From Sipunculus nudus (Eukaryota; Annelida; Sipuncula; Golfingiida; Sipunculidae): 64,000 bases of DNA. The first letter of the stretch is position 1. Every line of letters starts with the position of its first letter. Made by a program: the position numbers and the translations under genes. The notes beneath the pieces are model-generated. The model was not told where the DNA came from and did no database searches. It was given only the letters and a program-made list of their open reading frames with translations. Below, piece after piece: positions 1-11,934 of the stretch. Where the stretch lies: contig CM049322.1 in NCBI GenBank assembly GCA_026874595.1, positions 56,172,386-56,236,385 on the forward strand, written 5' to 3'.

Positions 1-1911
1 CAGTAAAATAACGATCTTAAAGGTCAAATCCAGTTGACTCAGGCTAAACTAGGTACAGTAAAATAACAATTTTAAAGGTCAAATCCAGTTGACTCAGGCT
101 AAACTAGGTACAGTAAAATAACGATCTTAAAGGTCAAATCCAGTTGACTCAGGCTAAACTAGGTACAGTAAAATAACGATCTTAAAGGTCAAATCCAGTG
201 GACACAGGCTAAACTAGGTACAGTAAAATAACAATCTTAAAGGTCAAATCCAGTGGACACAGGCTAAACTAGGTACAGTAAAATAACAATCTTAAAGGTC
301 AAATCCAGTGGACACAGGCTAAACTAGGTAAAGTAAAATAAAGATCTTAAAGGTCAAATATAATAGACACAGGCTAAACCTGGTAAAGTAAAATAATGAT
401 CTTAAAGGTCAAATCCAGTTGACACAGGCTAAACTAGGTACAGTAAAATAACGATCTTAAAGGTCAAATCCAGTGGACTCAGGCTAAACTAGGTACAGTA
501 AAATAACGATCTTAAAGGTCAAATCCAGTGGACACAGGCTAAACTAGGTACAGTAAAATAACAATCTTAAAGGTCAAATCCAGTGGACACAGGCTAAACT
601 AGGTACAGTAAAATAACAATCTTAAAGGTCAAATCCAGTGGACACAGGCTAAACTAGGTAAAGTAAAATAAAGATCTTAAAGGTCAAATATAATAGACAC
701 AGGCTAAACCTGGTAAAGTAAAATAATGATCTTAAAGGTCAAATCCAGTTGACACAGGCTAAACTAGGTACAGTAAAATAACGATCTTAAAGGTCAAATC
801 CAGTGGACTCAGACTAAACTAGGTAAAGTAAAATAACGATCTTAAAGGTCGAATCCAGTGGACTCAGACTAAACTAGGTAAAGTAAAATAACAATCTTAA
901 AGGTCAATCCAGCGGACACATGCAGGCTAAACTAGGTAAAGTAAAATAATGATCTTAAAGGTCAAATATATTAGACACAGACTATTAGACTAAACTAGGT
1001 AAGGTAAAAAAATGATCTTAAAGGTCAAATCCAGTGGACTCAGGTTAAACTAGGTAAAGTAAGATAACGATTTTAAAGGTCAAATCCACCAGACACAGGC
1101 TAAACCAGGTAAAGTAAAGTTACGATCTTAAAGGTCAAATCCAGTGGACACAGGCTAAACTAGGTAAAGTAAAGTAACGATCTTAAAGGTCAAATCCAGT
1201 GGACACAGGCTAAACTAGGTACAGTAAAATAACAATCTTAAAGGTCAAATCCAGTGGACACAGGCTAAACTAGGTACAGTAAAATAACAATCTTAAAGGT
1301 CAAATCCAGTGGACACAGGCTAAACTAGGTAAAGTAAAATAAAGATCTTAAAGGTCAAATATAGTAGACACAGGCTAAACCTGGTAAAGTAAAATAATGA
1401 TCTTAAAGGTCAATCCAGCGGACACATGCAGGCTAAACTAGGTACAGTAAAATAACAATCTTAAAGGTCAAATCCAGTGGACACAGGCTAAACTAGGTAA
1501 AGTAAAATAAAGATCTTAAAGGTCAAATATAGTAGACACAGGCTAAACCTGGTAAAGTAAAATAACAATCTTAAAGGTCAATCCAGCGGACACATGCAGG
1601 CTAAACAAGGTAAAGTAAAATAATGATCTAAAAGGTCAAATATATTAGACACAGACTATTAGACTAAACTAGGTAAGGTAAAAAAATGATCTTAAAAGTC
1701 AAATCCAGTGGACTCAGGCTAAACTAGGTAAAGTAAGATAACGATTTTAAAGGTCAAATCCACTGGACACAGGCTAAACCAGGTAAAGTAAAGTTACGAT
1801 CTTAAAGGTCAAATCCAGTGGACACAGGCTAAACTAGGTAAAGTAAAGTAACGATCTTAAAGGTCAAATCCAGTGGACACAGGCTAAACTAGGTAAAGTA
1901 AAATAACGATC
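1..1911 (+). repeat. 55-bp satellite array A (Sat55), truncated by window start
   Basis: About 35 head-to-tail monomers of 55 bp. Each contains the blocks AACGATCTTAAAGGTCAAAT, CCAGTGGACACAGGCTAAAC and TAGGTA(C/A)AGTAAAAT. A higher-order period of about 330 bp (six monomers) is visible from a variant monomer carrying AAATATAATAGACAC near 350 and again near 680. It is the same family as the array at 24.7-30.27 kb and lies the same way upstream of a copy of the same terminal coding exon. The array probably continues left of the window. Confidence 0.97.
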
Positions 1912-3261
1912 AAGCATGGGGAAAACAGTATTAAATTAAAAATTATAAATATTGATACAAATTTTTACAAGCTGATTTCAATATTTCTATCATTCACTCT
2001 TGGCAATATCCAACAAGTGGCAACCAATTACTGAAATAGAAATGCCTTCAACTATTTTTTACTACATTTAACAGTGTGCGCTTTTAGTGCTGCTTTAATT
2101 CTAGAAACCAGGGTTTTCACTGAGTTAATATTATACAGATTATTTCACAACAGGGAAAGCACACCATATCTGGGGTTTCCTATTAAGTGTTAGGACACTT
2201 GTCATATTTTTGTCCCACAGACTTTTTAACATATTCATTTCATGACCTAGCCCAAAACTATTTACCTATAGAACATTGCACACCTTTCAGCTTGTCACCT
2301 GAAAAAGCCCACTTCATGTTTAATTATTACTTGCTATGCTGGTTGTTGTGTAAGCAAGGTGCCATGCACAAGCTTCTGTATACTTGTCAACTGTTAATAT
2401 CTGCATTTAATGTACTTGTGCACATTTTATGCGGTAAATACGGCACCCTGTAAAAAGTCACCCTGGTTTTAATATGCATAGTACTTGCTGCTGGATGGCT
2501 TATAGCTATGTTCCCAGCTGGAGCGCTGTGCAACACATGTAAAGCCAGTTCAGATCTAATGTTTACATTGGTGGACCAGGCGCACTGTCAGCCACATCGG
2601 ACAATCATATCACTGTGCCCCCATTTCAAGTGATTCGTATTATGATATTTTACAACAAAAATTTCATCAGAATTATAAAATTTTCAGGATAGGGAGTTCT
2701 ATTTCAGTCTATCAGTTCCGTGATTTTGTGATCGCGGAAAATCACTGTCTCTTCTTAAGGGAGGACCTTGGTGTCAGAAGTCAAAGGTCAAGGTCACATC
2801 TGAAGTTAATATAAGTTTGGCTTTCTATTTCAGTCTATCAGTTCCGTGATTTTGTGATCATGGAAAATCACTGGCTCTTCTTAAGGAAAGACTTTGGTGT
2901 CAGAAATCAAAGGTCAAGGTCACATCTGAAGTTAATCTAAGTTTGGCTTTCAGATGATAAAATTCCTGTTGTGATTGTTAGGCTAAAATGTCATGCTAGT
3001 CAGCTGAGCTTCATGACCCATTTGTCACTTATTCTTTTGAGGGCTCACCTGTGATCCTTAGTGAATTACAACTTGCTGTGAAGCAGATTTAAATATAGGT
3101 TCAATTAGGATTCCTGTGGAGGGCTCACCTGTGATCCTTAGTGAATTACAATTTTTCTGTGAAGCAGATTAAAATATAGGTTCAATTAGGATTCCTGTGG
3201 AGGTGTATGTGTTCTCAGACTACTCTCTATTTAAGTGATACATGTTGCTGGTGTATTGTAG
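1912..3261 (+). other. Noncoding; intron 5' of terminal exon A
   Basis: From about 2105 this aligns with 30782-31841 of copy B; 1912-2104 has no counterpart there. It contains a 121-bp direct repeat (about 2700-2820 and 2822-2942, with CAAAGGTCAAGGTCACATCT in both) that is also present in copy B. An 80-82-bp direct repeat (3038-3117 and 3118-3199) is present only once in copy B. I see no supported gene. Confidence 0.7.
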
Positions 3262-3422
3262 AGAGTAAAGCAGCCACAAAGCAAGAGGAAGTCAACTACC
3301 TTCAGCAGCTGCAGTCGCTGGACGTTGACATGACGCAGTACCTGGTCAACCAGCAGCACGCTCAGATCGCCGAGGAGATACAAGTCGTCACGGCAACAAA
3401 TAAAACACCAGTCACATCATGA
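3262..3422 (+). CDS. Terminal coding exon A of a coiled-coil protein (duplicate)
   Basis: This 161-bp 3'-terminal exon follows an acceptor ending TGTATTGTAG and starts with two bases of a split codon. It encodes 53 residues: SKAATKQEEVNYLQQLQSLD, then a segment with the core MTQYLVNQQHAQIAEEIQVV, ending NKTPVTS and TGA. It matches the terminal exon at 31842-32002 except for two substitutions, both amino-acid changing (Asn/Asp and Lys/Asn), so the reading frame is intact in both copies. The exons it would splice to lie left of the window, beyond satellite array A. It may be the end of a full upstream gene or an alternative last exon. The function is unknown; the segment is helical with a heptad-like pattern. 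Confidence 0.8.
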
Positions 3423-3990
3423 TAAAAGCCTACTCCAGGACAAATCTGTCGCAATGAGCAAAGACTGAAAAAAAAATATTTGTTTTAACACTTATTAAAT
3501 ATTTTTGATTTATTTCACAATTACACAATAGTGATCAAACAATGGTAAAAAAATTAATGTAATTAAAATGAAAAAATTGCCAGTCAGTTTCAAAGCGATT
3601 GTTTTCTCATTGTTAATTATTCTGTTACCTCACATAAAGATTTAATTTTCTCAAAATTGAGGCATTGTTTGCCAAATTCATTCCTGCAATGATGTCAGCT
3701 GGGAGGAAAATGTGGTTGTGTATTTTATTTTTCCAATATTAACAAGTTAAATGGTTAAAACAGGTGTGTCTCACAGAAACCACACATTTCTGATATTGTA
3801 TCAATGGTCCAAACTTTACTCACACTCCCACAAGATCCTCAATTTGTGTTTTACACATGGATTAAAGAATGTTATCTTTATTTTGTATAACTTCACACAT
3901 ATATTTTCAAGACACAAAGTGATGTATGCTCTCATTAGCAAAATTCATGTCACCAAGAACCAGAACACATATATCTGATTCCAATCAGTA
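3423..3990 (+). other. 3' UTR / downstream flank of terminal exon A
   Basis: AT-rich noncoding DNA that matches 32003-32580 in copy B closely, including the poly-A stretch after the stop codon. No strong AATAAA signal stands out. The 75-codon open frame at 3751 is not preserved in copy B and is not called. Confidence 0.5.
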
Positions 3991-6900
3991 TAGATATGGC
4001 GCTTTGTCCATCGTACCTTACAGTGGTCTGTTAGCAGGGCAAAAATCATAACCGCTGACCCTAGAAGCCTGTAACTAAATATCTAGGGAGGTCCATAACA
4101 AATCTTGGAAACCTGAAATTAGGACACTGCCACCTATATCCTATGAGCTGTTGGGCTTGTAAGTACCCCCGAGAATAATAAAATTTTATACAAAACCTCC
4201 AGTATCTTGATAATTATGATTTGACAAGAGATTGAGGTCATACTTTATTAATATGAACTATCTGCCAAATATACATATATTTTTTGTAAGCAGTATTGAT
4301 CACATCCATCAAACATATTCTAGTCATACAGACGCCCCATTCAAACTTGTTACGTCACAGACTAATGCTTGACATGTCATCTGATGTATCACTTGACACC
4401 AGTTTTTGTGTTTCATCCCCATGATGATGAGTTTTCATACCTCGCTCTCTGGTGCCTGAGATTATATATATATTACATGTTTATCCTGGTTCTGATTGGA
4501 GGCTTGTATTATGGTATGGGGATTGTCCATTAGTGGTGTAACAATGCAATTGCAAATCCTTGATTAAATTGTAACCAGTTATTAACTACCAAATTGATTC
4601 ATTTCGATTTTTAATTTTTTTGCATGTAACATCCCAAAATACCTCTGTGGGCTCTCCAATTTGACAGAGCTTTTCGCAATGTGGAACCTAGGTATCATAG
4701 TACGTGCCCTTGATCTTCATTAAACATATGCTGGAGGACCACTCCACTTGCACAGAAACATAAATGGTAGCAACAGAGAGCTACATTATTATTTTACTTG
4801 CTGAAACTTACTTACATCCATATTTGTACAGTATTTGCTTTTTTTAATCTAAAATTTACTACTTGAGTATCAAAACGAGAACTGAATCGAACGTAAAGAA
4901 TAGATAATTGAATCATTTCCGAGGGCCTCACAATCCACAGGCCTAGTGTCCGTCCATCCATTAAAATTTGGTGTTATCAAGATGAACTATCCCGGAATTT
5001 GATTTACAATACATTGATGAATGTTTACGAATAATTAAGGTTTCTCACTGTTTTTGATTCTTGGCAAACTCTTTGCATATTAATGAGTTCAGAGGTCACA
5101 GAACTTTTGATATACTGGTATGATATACATGTATTCATTCTTACAGCCCTCTTCTGTCCATCTGTCTGTCATCTTTTATTTCTGGTACAAGTTTATCAGA
5201 AAAATGTTTTGCACAACATATTATGCAATAACGTTCCAGTAATTTAGATGTAGTGTTGTCATTTCAGGTTACCGGTAACAGTAGCTCTGGGGTGGCATGT
5301 TTTAAGATGATGGCAAGGTAGCTAGCTGTACAATGATTCTTTTCTTGATCATGTTGAGTGTTACAACGAGCATCATGTATTCAGTTGAGGTGTTGACCCC
5401 TGATAACATTGTACTTAATACTTAGTGTGCATTAGGTTTAAGTAGCACTTGAGTAATTTAAAATGCAATTCACACAAAGTGTCTGTTAATATTATGTATA
5501 TATTAAAATTGTGAAAAATTTGCATCGCAATTACAGGAAAAGTTGTTATTTCAGAAGTCTAGCCTAACTTTATCAGTGAATGAAAGAACAGTTGAGAAAG
5601 ATCAACATCTGCAGGATGCTGTAATAGTAATTTTGCTGGGGTATTTCTACCAGGTATACTTTTTATGTACGTTAAGATATGTCCAGTCCTGCCTCTGGTT
5701 CCTCTATGACCAGAGTGAAGGGTCTTAAATGTTGTGCTGTTATTTTTAATGCTGTTTGACTTTGAAATGATATATGTATAGTCCATATACACTCTTTCTC
5801 AGGAATATATATGAATTGAGTTTTGAGACTGGGATATATTATAACTCTGATGCTGTATAGTATATTTATATAACCTATTTGCTTTATAATCAGACATTCA
5901 AATACAACAAAGCCATCAGTCATGTAAAATTAATTGTTGATTTTCATTTATCCATCACTTTTATTTAATAGTCTGTGGGACACTGGTCCCACCTCATATA
6001 TTATACCGCTTCCATTTACATATTTTATCAATGCAAAGTGAGTACTCTGGTAAGACACAAAATACTACACGAGGTCTTGCATTTCAGAATAGAGAACATA
6101 ATTCTTTCAGATTTTTTACAGTGGACAAAATTAAGAAATATTTAAGATCATTAACTGCTGTGTTCAGGGTAGTAGACCATTGCAGTGCAGTTTTTGCTGC
6201 GACTTATGTTATGACTAAAAGAAGGCCCAATCAGTTCAAACTGATTGGTTCAAACCATGGAGTTGATTTGTTCATGGCTACAGGCTTTTCAGCATACAGG
6301 AAATCTTTGTGAACAGTAAATATAGAATTTGGTCAACATTGAATAAATGTATTTCATATTAAAAGGACGCTAACCTGAATAACTGGTGCAGCTGGTATTG
6401 TTTATTTTTTGTATTACAGATCTATCATAATATTTTCTCCACAGGTCTAAAAAATGCTCAGGTATCCATTTTCTAGTTCTTTTATTGTACTCCAACTTTA
6501 CTCTGTTAATGTGATATATGTCTATTACATGTTGAATTAAAATATTAAATAACTTTTATGAATTACTAACCTCTTATTTAGTTTCAGCACTCAAGAGTAT
6601 TTCATGGAAAGTACTTTTATGAACTCCTATGTATTTACAAATTAGGGACCCATGAGTCTAGACGCTCAGCTGAATTTGTCTATAAGGATATTTGTAAAGA
6701 ATTTTTTTTTTTCAGAATGACAGTCCTGTGACCTTAATCAATTACCTTGTGACCAGAAAATCTTAGAACTTATTATCCTTGTACTCGCAGCATTTAGATA
6801 ATTATAACAACCTTTTAAAAAGTTACCTTGACTTCTGATGAGGTAACCTCAAAATGTACAGATTTCCTCACTTTGGGCAAGCAAGCTGTGTGTAAAAGAT

Positions 6901-8147
6901 GGAAAGTTTGGGATGAAAAGTTTAATTTACAGTGCATCTACAATCTTTTTAAAGATGTGGCTCCTGTGACCTTCAACTTTGATCCCTGGACCCTGAAAAT
7001 TAAAATGAATTTACTAAAGTGGTGGGTCTTTCATAAAAAGTTTGAAGCGAATATATCTATATAAAGCATAATCATCATCCAAAAACTAATTTGTGAATGG
7101 ATTGGCCCTGTGACCTTGACCTTTGACCCTAAGACCCCAAAATCTAATAGAATCTTCCCCAATTGGCAGGATGGCAATATCTTGAAAATGGAAGGTTTGT
7201 GATGAAAGGTTTGGCTTGAAATGCATACACATTCTTTTTAAAGAAATGGTCCTGTGACCTTGACCTTTTGACCCCAAAATCGATACGTTTCTTACTTTAG
7301 TGGTGAGCCAGGTGAGCCATATAATAGTTAAGTTTGAAACCTATATGTCAAACTAAACTGGAGTTATCATCTGGAAACTAATTTGTGAACAGATGGCCCC
7401 TGTGACCTTGACCTTGTGACCCCAAATTTATTTATGCTCTCCCCATACTGGCAAGTCAGGTGAATGCGCAAGATGGAAAGTTTGGGATGAAAAGCTTGGC
7501 TTAAAATGGAGCGATTATCTTTTTAAATGAGTCCTGTGACCTTGACCTTTGACTCAAAAATCATTTAAGTTCTTGCTTTAGTGGTGTGCCACATGTAAAT
7601 CAAGTTTGAAATCCATGTGTCAATCCAACCTGGAGTTATCATCTTGAAACAAGTTTGTGTGGATGGACAGACAGACAGGGTGATTACTATAGGGCATGCA
7701 CTTGTAATCAATAAACACACAAATTTTTAGGACACTAGATGTAGTCACAGCTGAGAAACTGACATGATTGTTGTCATTTTATAGTAAAAATATTCGTTAA
7801 AATAACAATAAATAGAGGTGGCGCCACCACTTTTTTGGACCTGACAAAACTAGTCATGGTCAATATTCAAGAAAAGATTTATGACAATCCATGCATTATT
7901 TATCAAGATATTGAAGGGAATTTTTATTTTTTTTTCTGGGGGGTACTTTCAAGCCCAATAGCTCAGAGGATATAGGTCGCAGTGACCTAATTTCAGGTTT
8001 TCAAGGAGATTTTTTGACCTCCCTGGATATTCCCTTTGAATTTTTTAGGACCAGCAGTTATGATTTGTTCCTTGCTAACGGACGGACGGACGACGGACAA
8101 AGCGCCATTCCTATACCTTAGTTGACTTAGTCAGCTGAGCTAAAAAA
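3991..8147. mobile_element. E1-A: TIR DNA transposon, non-autonomous, copy A
   Basis: The left end (about 3991-4190) and right end (7925-8147) are inverted copies of each other. Both carry TGGCGCTTTGTCC, CTGACCCTAGAAGCCTGTAA-like and GACCTATATCCT(C)TGAGCT blocks; the right end closes with GTCAGCTGAGCTAAAAAA. Compared with copy B, the left tip has lost about 32 bp of the TTTTTAGCTCAGCTGACT terminus. The interior holds diverged repeats of about 190 bp (6820-7660), each with TGACCTTGACCTTTGACC-type strings. No transposase is recognisable, so the element is non-autonomous or decayed. Confidence 0.7.
6227..6248. other. Perfect 22-bp palindrome (10-bp arms)
   Basis: CCAATCAGTT-CA-AACTGATTGG forms a perfect inverted repeat with a 2-bp loop. 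It is conserved in copy B at 34837-34858 although flanking bases differ. The function is unknown; it may be structural within element E1. Confidence 0.9.
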
Positions 8148-8544
8148 GACGTCTCATGGCCAAAGTTGGGTACAATTTAAGGTAATGATCTTAAATATAT
8201 GCTAATAACTTTAAAAAATCAAAATTCTCATCTGATTTCTGGTATATAATTGAATCAAAGTTCTATCATTGGGGAATAGTCTCCAGCTTTAGCAATTATC
8301 TTGTTAGGCCAGTAAATTTATTTCCTTGGTTTTTGACAAAAAGCATTGTTTGAGCCCATAACTTCAATAATTTACGCAATATTTACCTAAGGAAATATAT
8401 GCAGGAATGGTTATATAAAACATGAATACAATACCACCAGTGGTTTTCAAAATGGGCAGCTTTGAAGTGTAACAATAGGTTTTTACTGGAAAACTGAGGT
8501 TTCCTCTCAATTTCTCGAAGGAACGAAGTCGCAGTGACCCATTT
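8148..8544. other. Spacer between elements E1 and E2, no gene seen
   Basis: AT-rich sequence shared with 39148-39529 in copy B. It ends with a TTTCGAAGGAACGAAGTCGC motif just before the E2 terminus. No coding or RNA feature is supported. Confidence 0.6.
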
Positions 8545-11500
8545 TTAGCTCGGCTGCCTAAAGTCATCTGAGCTATAGTCGTGGTCCATTGTCCGTTGTC
8601 CGTCCGTCTGTCTGTCTAGCTGTCCGTCCGTCCGCCCGGATGTCCGTCCGTAAGACTGGGACGTTTCGACACCATTGGACCTACGAATCTGAAATTCGGC
8701 ATACAGTTAGATGTCCCCAAATCTCCTACCATGCCGAAAATTTGGTCAATAGGACTTTGTTCCTTCCAGATATTAAGAAAAAAAAACTCAATTTTTTATT
8801 AGAAATCTATTTTGACACTTCAGGACTGCCTAATATCAAAACCACTCATCTGGTTTTCTTCATATTTACCATAAATATTCCTCCATATAGTTCCTATGTA
8901 CATGCCAGAAATTAAGTCAGTATTTTTTAATTTAAAAAAGTTATTGGCCCGAACATAATGGACTTTGAAAAAAAAAATCAGGAAAGATATTTGGTCACTT
9001 AAGACCAAAAGTGTTAAAGGTAGGGACTTTTTTTCAGTAATACAACTTTAATTAATCAAAATTTAATTGTATACCAAAAATTAGAACAAAATATGTTAAA
9101 TTTTTTAAATATTGGCAAAAATATAAAATTGATACCTTAAATTTTGGCCACGGCACTTTTTTTCCTGTGATACTGTGGATTTAATTTTCACAGCATGTAC
9201 ACATAAGGATTTAATCTGTTAAAATCTGAAATTTGAAAATAAAAGCTGCAAAATTAGGCTAGTTATTGAATTTTTTTAGGCTCTTGTTGTATTCCCTTAC
9301 ACTGTCAAGCAGTCCACTTTGATGACTGTAGGCCATTCAGTGCACATCTCTATGCTCCCCAGGCTGTTTGCATAATGTTAGATGTCCCCAAAATCTCCTT
9401 CCATACCGAAAATTGGGTCATTAGGACTTCGTTCCTTCGAGATATTAAGGAAAAACCTCTGTTTTCCATAAAAAAAAGCCATTGTTTCACTTCAAGGCTG
9501 CCTAATATCAAATATATATGTTTTTGATCGTATTTAGTATTCACAATCTTTCATACATTTTCTATGAACATACCAAAAATTAGGTCAGTATTTGGTATTA
9601 TTTTGAAGTTATGGGCCAAAATATAATGCAATTTTTAAAAAATCAGGAAATATATTTACTCGCCTAACATGAGAATTGCTGAACCTAGAGACTTTTTTTC
9701 AGGAATATAAACTTTATTTAATCATGATTCAATTGTTTACCCAAAATTAGATCTGAATTTTGCAAATTTTTCAAGTTATTAGCATAAATAAAAAATCAAT
9801 ACCTTAAATTTTGTCCAACTTTGGCACTGTTGATTTAATTTTCACAGCATATATTCATAAGGATTTAATCTTTAAAAATCTGAAATTTCAAAGAAATTGA
9901 TTGGAAAGAATAGCTTTTATTCACGTTTTCATACACCATGTCAAGTGTTGTTTATAGCTAGCCCACCTAGTAGTACAGCCTTCACTTGCATTATTTAACT
10001 CACCCCAGGCAGCTTGCCTTGGCTTAGCTTGGCCACTACCAGCAGGCTTCCCCTCTGCCCTGCACCCCCCCCCCCCCCCCAGATGGTGCATAAACTAGAT
10101 GAATGTTATTATTTTCTGTATTTGATTCATTCTTATTCTAGGCTATCTATGCTACATTTTAGATATTGTATTGTACCACCAGGGTTACAATGATTAAAGT
10201 GTACATTTTATTGTGTCCACAAAGTGGTGTATTGCTATGAAAGTGTGGATGTTCATGAGATAAGTAATTCCATACTTCAGAAGAGTAAAAACTTCACCAG
10301 GTGGGAAATTAACTATTAATTCCAGTAATAAATTAAAACTGGGATAGTAATTAGCACAATGATATTGTTTGTCCCTCATTCAACCAACAGTGTGTATACT
10401 TTATTTGAAAACATGTTTTATTTTATCAAATTTACTGAATCTTTTATTTTATTTTGGTGAATAAAATTAAGCATGTACTGAAAACTCCAATGTGCAAAAC
10501 TTTTTAATAGTGATTCAAGGAATATTCTTGTAGATGCCATGTTGTGGCATTATTTTCTTTTAAATTCAGTTTAAACATTTATGATTTAAAAATGATAAAA
10601 TATATGTGTATGCATAATATGACCCAATATAGTCAGGTGGCTTAACGGAATTACCGTTACACGCCGGGAAAAAGCACCAAATTTTGTATGAAGTATCTGC
10701 AGGTCAATCCTGATGATTCTGGAGGGGATGCCCACCCGAACTCGGTTTATGATTCTTACAGCAGGCCCTGAATCCAAAATAATAGGATTTTACGTAAAAT
10801 TTCACAAGTTTACAAAAATAAACGGAGTGTTATAAACTCTATTGACTCTCAAACTCATTTTAAATTAATCGATATACATAATAAGAACATTATTATGAAA
10901 TATCATGAACATTTATCATGGAAATTGTGAGGAAAATCAAGTTTAAGTATAATTGTAGGTCGCAAGAGGTCAAAAGGTCACGTCATCCATTGATGTGAAA
11001 CTGTATCCTACGAGCGTGTTAAAATGGCCTTGTGTTTTGAACTGAAAATATTGGAGAAACTAAGAATTATATCATTTCAACAAAAATAAAAATTGCAAAA
11101 TTGTTAGGATTTTAAAGATTTACACCCATATAATTAAAATATATAGGGAATATACTAGTATATATACACTTTCCTGTGAAACCATCCCTTTCGAAAGCTT
11201 TATCTGACGTCGTATTGACGAAAAACCTAGGTGATTGAAAAAAATTATTTAATTGTCCACACCTTTGATCATTAATTATCAGGGCACAAATACATCTCGA
11301 TCATAAAATATAGAAAATGCTATAATAAAAATGTGTCATGAAGCAATATTTGTTTACACTTACCCCAAAATAATATCTATCTGGAGAGAAAAAGGCTACA
11401 AGCAAATCCATGGACTTATTGAGTCTCATATTATGACTTATATAATACGCCAATGGGCGGTTCTTGAACATCCGTGGGTATTATATATATTTGGAAAAAT

Positions 11501-11934
11501 AACATTACCAAGAATTTAATAAATTGGAGTAGAATTAACGATGGTAGCATTTTAGATCATGTTTCAATACGATGGAGCTTCCAGTGGCGTTTAGTCATCT
11601 GTTGTTGTATTTTTATGGGTTGAGAGTGGATAATAGTTTGTACATATATTAAATAAATACTTTGCTGATAATTTTATTTAACTACCTAATTCCTAATTTA
11701 TTATGAAATTATTTTTCTGATTATTTTACAAGGAACAGACTAAATCAAAGAATTCGGTATTTATTTACATTTTATTTATATAATAAAACTAGTTCGTACT
11801 TAATGTTATTGCACGGAAGAAAATGTTGACTATATTTACAATATTATTTATGTAGGTAAAATGAATATGCTAATGATGTATTATGGTAACTAGACCGCCA
11901 AGTTTGAATGAGTCTTAAGTTTTGTAGGTAAAAC

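Noticed and set aside
6031-6312. 93-codon frame inside E1-A
   Set aside because: The equivalent in copy B is broken by indels near 34735, and the region is inside a transposon.
8589-8915. 108-codon frame near the left end of E2 in copy A
   Set aside because: It reads through CGTCCGTC repeats of the transposon end and is not kept open in copy B.
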